From: Lachnoclostridium sp. Marseille-P6806
GTDB lineage: Bacteria; Bacillota; Clostridia; Lachnospirales; Lachnospiraceae
Length of the DNA: 64,000 bases
Assembly: GCF_900625025.1 (NCBI RefSeq)
Contig: NZ_LR130578.1
Location: 62,001-126,000, forward strand
Direction: 5' to 3'
Part shown: piece by piece, positions 57,501 to 64,000 of the stretch
How the letters are laid out: each line of letters opens with the position of its first letter
How positions within the stretch are numbered: position 1 is the first letter of the stretch
Notes under the pieces: model-generated
Database searches by the model: none
What the model was told of the DNA's origin: nothing
The model's input: only the letters and a program-made list of their open reading frames with translations
Translations under genes and position numbers: made by a program

Positions 57501-58349
57501 TTATCTCACCGTGGTCGGATCAATGGCGTCCCGAAGCGCGTCGCCGATAAAATTGACGCAGACCACCAGCGTGATGATGAGGATCCCCGGCGGCAGCCAG
57601 AGCCACGGCTTATCCGTGAGTATGGTCAGCGACTGCGCGCCGTTCAGCATATTGCCGAGGCTCGCCGTCGGCGGCTGGATGCCCATACCGAGAAAGCTGA
57701 GCGCCGATTCGTCCAGAATGGAAATCGCCATGACGCTGGTCGCAAACACGAGGATCGGCGCCGTGACATTCGGCAGAATGTCCGAGAACAGAATGTAGCG
57801 GCGGCTCATTCCGGCGATTTCGCTGCCATGCACATAGTCCGCGTTCCGAAGCTCCATGACGCTGCCGCGCACAAGGCGGGCGACGCCCGGCCAGTCGACA
57901 AGGCCTAGAATCAGTATGATGTTCCACATCCCCGGCTGAAAAATCGTCGCCGCCACCAGAATCAGCAAAATATACGGAAAGGACATCACCATATCCGTGA
58001 AGCGCATCAGCACGCCGTCGAGCGCCCCTCCGAAATACCCGGCGAGAAGCCCCAGCACCGTGCCGATCACCGTGGCGATCGCCGTCGACATGAAGCCGAC
58101 GAACAGAGACATCCGGGCCCCGTACAGAAGCCGGGAGAGCATGTCCCGGCCGATCTCGTCGGTGCCGAGGAGATGGCGGAGCGACGGCGGCGCGGAAAAA
58201 TCGGGCGTGATCGCCGTCGGATCGTAGGGCGCAATCCACGGTGCGAGCAGCGCCAGCGCCGCGATCACCGCAAGGACCCAGAAGCTCACGAGCCCCCGCT
58301 TATGATATCGAAACCGGCGAAGCACCGATCCCAGATAAGATTCATTCAT
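57501..58349 (-). CDS. dppC: Peptide ABC transporter permease, DppC-like
   Basis: About 282 residues with the oligopeptide permease pattern: N-terminal helix (GLVSFWVLAVIAALALLAPWI), a typical HLLGTDEIGRDMLSRLLYGARMSLFVG, and EAA-like VRLVRGSVMELRNADYVHGSEIAG. The ATG at 58349 has GAGG upstream; an ATG at 58361 overlapping the previous stop is the alternative. Confidence 0.9.
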   Translation of the reverse strand: MNESYLGSVLRRFRYHKRGLVSFWVLAVIAALALLAPWIAPYDPTAITPDFSAPPSLRHLLGTDEIGRDMLSRLLYGARMSLFVGFMSTAIATVIGTVLGLLAGYFGGALDGVLMRFTDMVMSFPYILLILVAATIFQPGMWNIILILGLVDWPGVARLVRGSVMELRNADYVHGSEIAGMSRRYILFSDILPNVTAPILVFATSVMAISILDESALSFLGMGIQPPTASLGNMLNGAQSLTILTDKPWLWLPPGILIITLVVCVNFIGDALRDAIDPTTVR

Positions 58350-58357
58350 ATCCATCC

Positions 58358-59320
58358 TCATACCGAAGCATTCTGCGAAAAGCGAACCGCCGGATCCGCC
58401 GCCGCATACAGGATATCCGTCACCAGATTGGTCAGAAGCACCACCGACGCGGACAGGAGACAGACCGCCATGATCACCGGATAATCCCTTTGCAGCACCG
58501 CATTCATGGTCATCAGTCCGAGCCCCGGCCAGCTGAACACCTGCTCCACAACGACCGCGCCGCCGAAGAGCCCGGGGATTTCCATGGCAAGCACCGTAAT
58601 GATCGGCACCAGCGCATTCCGGAGGCCGTGCTTCCAGATCACGCGGAAAGGGCCGATGCCCTTGGCCTCCGCCGTGCGAAGATATTCCCGGTTCAGGATT
58701 TCGAGCATCGCCGAGCGGATATAGCGGATATTGCGTCCCGCCATCTCAAAGGCCAGCACAAGAACCGGCATGACGAGATACCGCCCCTGCACGCCGGAGC
58801 CGGCGGAGCCGAGCTCGCGCATGCCGCCCATCGGGAGGGCACCGAGCTTTACGGCAAAGAGCCAGATGAGGAGGAGCGCAAGAAAAAATCCCGGCACGCT
58901 CTGCCCGAAGAATGCCAGCGTCTGAACGAGATAGTCGCCCCGCTCATGCTCGTGCACCGCGCTGTATATCCCGGCTGTCACCGCGACGGCCGTGCTGAGA
59001 AGAAGCGCCGTTCCCATCAGCACCAGCGTCGGGCCGAGGTGAGAGAGAATCATGGACGACACCGATTCGTAGGATTTGTAGGAGGTTCCGAAATTTCCCC
59101 GCAGCACCTCGCGCAGCCAGTAGAAATACTGGATATACACCGGCCGGTCCAGCCCCAGATTCGCCGCTTTCTGCGCCAGCATGGCCTCATTCACCCGCGG
59201 CCCGCCGGCCATAATCTCAATGGGATTCCCCGCAAGGGACATGATCCAGTAGTCGATGACCGTAATGCCAAACAGGACGATGAGCGCGATACCGAGGCGC
59301 CTTATAATATATTTTACCAT
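58358..59320 (-). CDS. dppB: Peptide ABC transporter permease, DppB-like
   Basis: 320 residues from ATG at 59320 (GGAG upstream). Opens MVKYIIRRLGIALIVLFGITVIDYWIMSLAGNP, the classic DppB/OppB start, with ARNIRY-type RNIRYIRSAMLEILNREYLRTAEAKGI. It overlaps the ATPase stop. Confidence 0.92.
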   Translation of the reverse strand: MVKYIIRRLGIALIVLFGITVIDYWIMSLAGNPIEIMAGGPRVNEAMLAQKAANLGLDRPVYIQYFYWLREVLRGNFGTSYKSYESVSSMILSHLGPTLVLMGTALLLSTAVAVTAGIYSAVHEHERGDYLVQTLAFFGQSVPGFFLALLLIWLFAVKLGALPMGGMRELGSAGSGVQGRYLVMPVLVLAFEMAGRNIRYIRSAMLEILNREYLRTAEAKGIGPFRVIWKHGLRNALVPIITVLAMEIPGLFGGAVVVEQVFSWPGLGLMTMNAVLQRDYPVIMAVCLLSASVVLLTNLVTDILYAAADPAVRFSQNASV

Positions 59321-60426
59321 TCCGCGCTCCTCTCCGCCGCTGTCTGTCCCATCGTTTTCGCCTCGATCTGCTCCGCGTGCCAGCACGCGGTTTCATGGAG
59401 GACGGCTCCCGCCGCGAAGCGCTCTCCTGCGCCGCGCTGACCGGCGGCGACAGCGTCGGCCTCAGCCTGTGCAGGCAAGGCGGCGCGAAGCTCCGGTTCC
59501 TCGCGGCGGCAGCGGTCATCGGCATAGGGACAGCGGTCATGAAAACGGCAGCCCGAGGGAATATCCATCGCGGAGGGCACCTCCCCGGGAGGAATGACAA
59601 CCGGGCGGTCCCGCTTCGTCGGATCCGCGACCGGCACCGAGGAAATCAGCATCTGCGCATAGGGATGAAGCGGCCGGCGGAAGATCTCCTCCACATCCGC
59701 CACCTCGACGATGCGCCCCAGATACATGACCGCAACGCGGTGACTGACATAATGCACCGTACCGAGCCCGTGTGCGATATAGAGATAGCTGAGTCCCCTC
59801 TCCCGCTGCAGATCCCGGAGGAGATTGAGCACCTGCGCCTGAATGGAATTGTCGAGCGCCGACACCGGCTCGTCGCAGATGATTACTTTCGGATTCAGAG
59901 ACAGCGCCTTGGCGATCACGATTCTCTGCCGCTGCCCGCCGGAAAATTCATGCGGATAGCGTTCCTTTGCGTTTTTCGGAAGCCCGACCTGCTCAAGCAG
60001 CTCGTCGACCTTTTGCCCCGCATTGCTCCGGTCCGCCAGGCCATGATAGAGCATCGGCGCGGAGAGAATGTCATAGACATGCTTGCGGGGATTCAGCGCG
60101 GCATAGGGATCCTGAAAGATCATCTGCAGCTCGGTCCGGATATGCTTCCGTTCGCAGCTCTTTCTATCGGCAAGACTCCTGCCCCGGTATTCCACCGTTC
60201 CCTCCGTCGGCTGCTCGATGCCCACGAGAAGACGTCCCACCGTGGACTTGCCGCAGCCGGATTCTCCCACAAGGCCGAGCGTCTCTCCCTCGCGGAGCGC
60301 GAAGCTCACACCGTCCACCGCCCGGACAAAACGCTTCGGCTGCGGGCGAAGAGACGGATTCGGCACCGGATAATATTTTTTCAGCTCCTTCACGGAGAGA
60401 AGAACGTTTTTCTCACTGCTGCTCAT
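59314..60426 (-). CDS. dppF: Peptide ABC transporter ATPase, DppF-like
   Basis: 370 residues from ATG at 60426 (GGAGGG upstream). Walker A GESGCGKST, signature FSGGQRQRIVIAKAL, Walker B VIICDEPVSALD, and an oligopeptide-type C-terminal Cys-containing tail (CRFHDRCPYADDRCRREEPEL). Its start overlaps the DppD stop (ATGA). Confidence 0.92.
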   Translation of the reverse strand: MSSSEKNVLLSVKELKKYYPVPNPSLRPQPKRFVRAVDGVSFALREGETLGLVGESGCGKSTVGRLLVGIEQPTEGTVEYRGRSLADRKSCERKHIRTELQMIFQDPYAALNPRKHVYDILSAPMLYHGLADRSNAGQKVDELLEQVGLPKNAKERYPHEFSGGQRQRIVIAKALSLNPKVIICDEPVSALDNSIQAQVLNLLRDLQRERGLSYLYIAHGLGTVHYVSHRVAVMYLGRIVEVADVEEIFRRPLHPYAQMLISSVPVADPTKRDRPVVIPPGEVPSAMDIPSGCRFHDRCPYADDRCRREEPELRAALPAQAEADAVAAGQRGAGERFAAGAVLHETACWHAEQIEAKTMGQTAAERSAEW

Positions 60427-61526
60427 GAATCCCTCCATGCCGAAGCACCTTGGTGCGAGGCGCGCGCCGCAAAAACGCCCTCCGTCGGCTGCGTCTGCCC
60501 GGCAGCTCCCGCTCCCGTGTCCGCGGCCGGAATCTGCGCCGCCAAGTGGCAGCGCGCGCTGTGTCCGGGACTGAACTCCCGGTTTTCCTGCGGCTTCACA
60601 CACTCCGTCGTGACGTACGGGCAGCGGTCCGCGAAGCGGCAGCCGATAATATCGGTATAATTTTCCGGAACCGTGCCCGGTATCGCCGCGAGCTTCCTGT
60701 CCGGCGCGTCGTACATGCCGGGCGTCGCCGCGATCAGAAGCCGCGTATAGGGATGAAGCGGATTGCGGAACAGCTCATAGACATCCGCCTCCTCCACGAT
60801 CTGCCCGGCGTACATGACGATCACACGGTCCGACATCTCGGCGATCAGACCGATATCGTGCGTGATCAGAAGCATGGACATCTGCATTTCCCTGCGAATA
60901 TCCCGGATCATCCGCATGATCTGCGCCTGTATCGTCACATCGAGAGCCGTCGTCGCCTCATCCGCGATGAGAAGCTCCGGCTTCCCGGCAAGCGCCATCG
61001 CGATCATGACTCTCTGCCGCATTCCTCCGGAAAGCTGAAACGGATATTTGCGCATGGCCGCCTCGGGATCGGGCAGCCCCACCCGGCGAAGAAGCTCCTC
61101 CGCGCGGGCCGCGGCCTCCCGCCTGTCCATCGTCTGATGCGCGCAAACCGCCTCGACGACCTGGTTTCCAATGGAGAACACCGGATTGAGACTGGCCAGC
61201 GCATCCTGAAAAATCATGGAAATATCGCGTCCCCGGACCTCATCCAGCTCGCGACGCGTTAAGCGGAGGAGATCCTTCCCCTCCGGCTTTCTCCGGCTCC
61301 GCAGAACGATGCTTCCCGCGTTCACCCTGCCGTTTCTTGCAAGAAGCCCCATGATCGCAAGACTCGTGACGCTTTTCCCGCAGCCGGATTCCCCCACGAT
61401 GCCCAGCGTCTCGCCGGCGTTCACATGAAAGGAGATGTGGTCCGTCACGGTACGGTCTCCGAAATCACTGCTGAATATCAGCTCGAGATCCTTTACCTCG
61501 AGCAGCGGCTCACTCTTCTGTTCCAT
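60423..61526 (-). CDS. dppD: Peptide ABC transporter ATPase, DppD-like
   Basis: 367 residues from ATG at 61526 (MEQKSEPLLEVKDLELIF); the start lacks a good ribosome binding site so an upstream GTG cannot be excluded. Walker A GESGCGKSV, signature LSGGMRQRVMIAMAL, Walker B LLIADEATTALD, and the C-terminal cysteine-rich Opp tail (CRFADRCPYVTTEC). Partner of DppF. Confidence 0.9.
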   Translation of the reverse strand: MEQKSEPLLEVKDLELIFSSDFGDRTVTDHISFHVNAGETLGIVGESGCGKSVTSLAIMGLLARNGRVNAGSIVLRSRRKPEGKDLLRLTRRELDEVRGRDISMIFQDALASLNPVFSIGNQVVEAVCAHQTMDRREAAARAEELLRRVGLPDPEAAMRKYPFQLSGGMRQRVMIAMALAGKPELLIADEATTALDVTIQAQIMRMIRDIRREMQMSMLLITHDIGLIAEMSDRVIVMYAGQIVEEADVYELFRNPLHPYTRLLIAATPGMYDAPDRKLAAIPGTVPENYTDIIGCRFADRCPYVTTECVKPQENREFSPGHSARCHLAAQIPAADTGAGAAGQTQPTEGVFAARASHQGASAWRDS

Positions 61527-61646
61527 TCGCGCGGTCAGGGCCCTTTCTTTTGACAACACACCGCGCCGCCGCGCTCCCGCCGGCGGGCAATCCGCCGGCA
61601 GGCCGCGTGGCGGCGCCGTCCCATACTATCTTCTGTCCGGAAACGC

Positions 61647-63341
61647 TTACTTTATCACTGTCCAGCTTTCCACATGATTCAGCGCGCCGTAGAGCGTCGG
61701 CTCACAGCCGGAAATACGGCTGCTGACCGCACCGGCATTGCTGATGAAATACATCGAGAACATCGGAACATCCTCGATCATCTTCTCCTGCAGCGTCCGG
61801 TAGGCCGCCCGAATCTTTCCATCATCCGTCGCCGTCTGGGTCAGGGCGAGCGCCGCATCCACCTCTTCGCTGAAGTAGCCTCCGGTCCAGCTCAAATCCG
61901 GCGTATCGACAAGATACTGCGCGTCAATGTAATAGTCGTTCGGCGTCACCGTATACTGCACGGTAAACAGATCGGCATCGTCCGTTCCGGCCACTGCCAT
62001 CAGAGAGTCGAGATCCACCGTATGAAGATTGACCTGAATGCCGACGGCGCCGAGATACTGCTGGACGATCTGGCTGCCCTTGACCATCGCGTCGTCCCCG
62101 GACCACACATAATATTCCAGCACGGCAGAGGAATCCCAGCCGGCCTCCTCAAGCAGCGCTTTCGCTTTTTCCGGATCGTAGGAGAAGCCCTCGATGCTGT
62201 CGTCATAATACGGGCTCGCCGAGCTGACAAAGCCCTCTCCGACCTCGCCGTGACCGCTCAGCAGTCCGCTTACGAGCGTCTCGCGGTCGATGGCATAGAC
62301 GATCGCCTGCCGCACTCTGGCATCCGGAAGCTTCCGGGTATTGATAAAGGTCATCTGGTTGGTGACGGGCGCGGCATAGCTCACGTTCACATTCTCCAGC
62401 GCCTCTGCCGACGCAAGATCACTGTCCGGAATGATGCCGATATTCGGCAGAACCACGTCGATCTCTCCGCTCTTTAAGCCGGCGAGAAGCTCGCTCGCGC
62501 CGACGATGCGGATGTTCAGCCGGTCGATCGAGGGCGCGCCGAGGCTGTAATCCTTATTGGCGTGATAGGAAATATAGTGCGCCGCATCATAGTCATCGAG
62601 AAAATACGGTCCGTCGACCACGGTCGGCTGATTGAACCAGCTGCTCGTCGAGAGCTCCTCCGCCGGGATCTCCGCCAGCACATGCGACGGAAGAATCGGA
62701 ATCCATGTGCAGATATTGTTGATGAAAGAAACGAGAGACAGAGGATATGCCGCATGGAACACCACCGTCCTGTCGTCGATCTTCTCGATTCCCTCGATCT
62801 CCTCCGCACCGGACGGAGACTGTCCGTTCTCGTCAAAGCCCTTGAAGCTGCTGAAATCAAAGCTCGGATTCGCCACCTCCGGACTGGAAATCCGCAGCAT
62901 CGTCCAGATCACGTCGTCTGCCGTGACCTGCTCTCCGTCGGACCACTTCACATCGCGGAGCGTCACGGTGAAATCGGTGTTGTTGTCCGTCGTGATGCTC
63001 TCCGCCAGCATCTCCTCCCAGTTCGCGTCCGCATCCAGCGCCGCCAGAGGCAGAAACATCAGGCTCTGGGCATACTGCGCCATAAACGTGACATCGATGT
63101 TCAGCGGATTGATGGTGCTGAGCGCACTGGTCGCTCCGATATTGACAATCGCTCCGTCCGCAGAGGCCGTCCCGGATTCTGCCGCTTCCGGACTCTCTGC
63201 TGCGGCGCTGCCGCCCTCTGTCTCTCCGGCGGTCTGCGTGCTTTCCGCCGTTCCCGCCGCACCGCCGCAGGCCATAAGCCCTGCCGCCATGACAGCCGCC
63301 AGTACCACCGATACCAGACTGTGTCCCAATCTCTTTTTCAT
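61647..63341 (-). CDS. dppA: Peptide-binding lipoprotein, DppA-like
   Basis: 564 residues from ATG at 63341 with GGAGGAG upstream. Lipoprotein signal (lipobox LMACG), low-complexity linker, then an SBP_bac_5 domain (VNIGATSALSTINPLNIDV; VTLRDVKWSDGEQVTADDVIWTMLRI; RQAIVYAIDRETLVSGLL). First gene of a dppADFBC operon; a GC-rich hairpin at 61577-61605 lies between it and dppD and may stabilise its mRNA. Confidence 0.93.
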   Translation of the reverse strand: MKKRLGHSLVSVVLAAVMAAGLMACGGAAGTAESTQTAGETEGGSAAAESPEAAESGTASADGAIVNIGATSALSTINPLNIDVTFMAQYAQSLMFLPLAALDADANWEEMLAESITTDNNTDFTVTLRDVKWSDGEQVTADDVIWTMLRISSPEVANPSFDFSSFKGFDENGQSPSGAEEIEGIEKIDDRTVVFHAAYPLSLVSFINNICTWIPILPSHVLAEIPAEELSTSSWFNQPTVVDGPYFLDDYDAAHYISYHANKDYSLGAPSIDRLNIRIVGASELLAGLKSGEIDVVLPNIGIIPDSDLASAEALENVNVSYAAPVTNQMTFINTRKLPDARVRQAIVYAIDRETLVSGLLSGHGEVGEGFVSSASPYYDDSIEGFSYDPEKAKALLEEAGWDSSAVLEYYVWSGDDAMVKGSQIVQQYLGAVGIQVNLHTVDLDSLMAVAGTDDADLFTVQYTVTPNDYYIDAQYLVDTPDLSWTGGYFSEEVDAALALTQTATDDGKIRAAYRTLQEKMIEDVPMFSMYFISNAGAVSSRISGCEPTLYGALNHVESWTVIK

Positions 63342-63409
63342 CTTCTCCTCCATAAAAACAGACATAAAATCGACATCAATCCAACGGGCAGATATTCTTC
63401 GGGCAAATA

Positions 63410-64000
63410 TCAGTGAAACGCTCTGTACTTCGGGATCTCCCCCGCTGTCCGGTAGAACAGAGTGGCATCCCGGAAGTCCTCATGATAAAGCGAATAGGGG
63501 CCCTTGGTTCTGCGGTCCAGCACGTCGTAGGACAGAATCCGATTGTACTTCTTCGGCCTGTCCGTCACGATTGCGATCCCTTTCTCCGCGAACGGAGCCT
63601 CCCGATAATATGCGTCAAATGCGTAAACCTGTCTTCGTTTCCTGTCGACACCTGTCAGTGTGATGAAATGCGCGCAACCGAGCTCCACGCGGACGACGGC
63701 CGCTCCGCCCTCCGACAGGCAGCGCACGAGCTCCGAGCCCTCCTGCAGATGAACCGCCCGGCCCGAAAGGTGTCTGACAAGAATCGGATATTTCGTCGCC
63801 GCCGCATAATTATTGAACCAGCAGGCGCAGTACTGCATGGCCGCGCAGGAGGTTCCGCAGCGGTACGGCTGACAGTTGGTATTGTAGAGGTCGTTCCCGA
63901 GCTGCGCGCAGGTCCGCGTAAACTCCGGCGGAATCTCCGATCTCTGAAACAGCGTCTGAATGGCGTTGATGATCGAGGTCGGCCCGCAGTCATATTCTGT
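63410..64000 (-). CDS. C39-like cysteine peptidase-domain protein (5' end outside window)
   Basis: The frame is open from the right window edge; 197 codons are visible. It starts within EYDCGPTSIINAIQTLF, the active-site block of papain-like C39 peptidases with the catalytic cysteine, and ends with VVRVELGCAHFITLTGVD and YAFDAYY, where the catalytic histidine and aspartate lie. Its place just before the peptide importer genes hints at a peptide-processing role, which is inference. Confidence 0.7.
   Translation of the reverse strand, partial: TEYDCGPTSIINAIQTLFQRSEIPPEFTRTCAQLGNDLYNTNCQPYRCGTSCAAMQYCACWFNNYAAATKYPILVRHLSGRAVHLQEGSELVRCLSEGGAAVVRVELGCAHFITLTGVDRKRRQVYAFDAYYREAPFAEKGIAIVTDRPKKYNRILSYDVLDRRTKGPYSLYHEDFRDATLFYRTAGEIPKYRAFH

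Noticed and set aside
39411..64000. Many long plus-strand ORFs opposite host genes
   Set aside because: High GC content creates long open shadow frames; the minus-strand genes have clear family motifs.
1..64000. tRNA or rRNA genes
   Set aside because: No cloverleaf-type or rRNA sequence was recognised on either strand, including at the prophage junction.

Overview
The window spans the junction between an integrated, AT-rich siphophage-type prophage (position 1 to about 39,400) and a GC-rich Firmicutes chromosome (about 39,400 to 64,000). The host genes (a GGGtGRT / Fe-S scaffold pair, ChvE-MmsA-MmsB-type sugar importer, YesM/YesN-type two-component system, Dpp-type peptide importer) point to an anaerobic member of Clostridia, most likely Lachnospiraceae. 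The species cannot be named from the sequence. The sharp drop in GC content and the tyrosine integrase just inside the low-GC side mark the prophage end. The other end lies outside the window.

The prophage is read almost entirely on the minus strand, so it runs from right to left. Next to the integrase (38.1-39.3 kb) lie a small helix-turn-helix protein and a conserved phage protein. Then comes a long array (28-37.4 kb) of small proteins, many with membrane segments, including three paralogous DUF6353-like proteins and a hexapeptide-repeat protein. The replication block (19.5-28 kb) has a 1363-residue polypeptide in which I read an SF3 helicase, a primase-like domain and a family B DNA polymerase, plus an SSB-like protein, an SF2 helicase, two PD-(D/E)XK nucleases and a NUMOD4/HNH endonuclease. 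At 16.4-19.5 kb is a protein of about 1040 residues with the DFDGD metal-binding signature of multisubunit-type (two-barrel) RNA polymerases. After it follow the packaging and head genes (terminase, HNH, connector, portal, a protease-capsid fusion with internal start sites) and the tail genes (neck proteins, major tail protein, chaperones, tape measure running off the left edge). A pair of plus-strand genes (4.6-5.1 kb) is an insertion of the moron kind.

Three features suggest unusual expression control. Many hairpin-plus-U-run terminators lie between co-directional genes. The octamer-like word ATATAAT (plus strand) occurs about 42 times, almost always in one orientation and in all three reading frames. 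No divergent repressor module is visible. A phage-encoded, terminator-insensitive RNA polymerase would fit, but this is inference.

The host part holds, from left to right, the GGGtGRT/Fe-S scaffold pair, a MacAB-type efflux system, the sugar importer operon, a divergent binding-protein / sensor / kinase / AraC-regulator cluster that probably controls it, a metalloprotease-like gene overlapping a NUDIX gene, a cation diffusion facilitator, a complete dppABCDF-type peptide importer, and the end of a C39-like cysteine peptidase gene.
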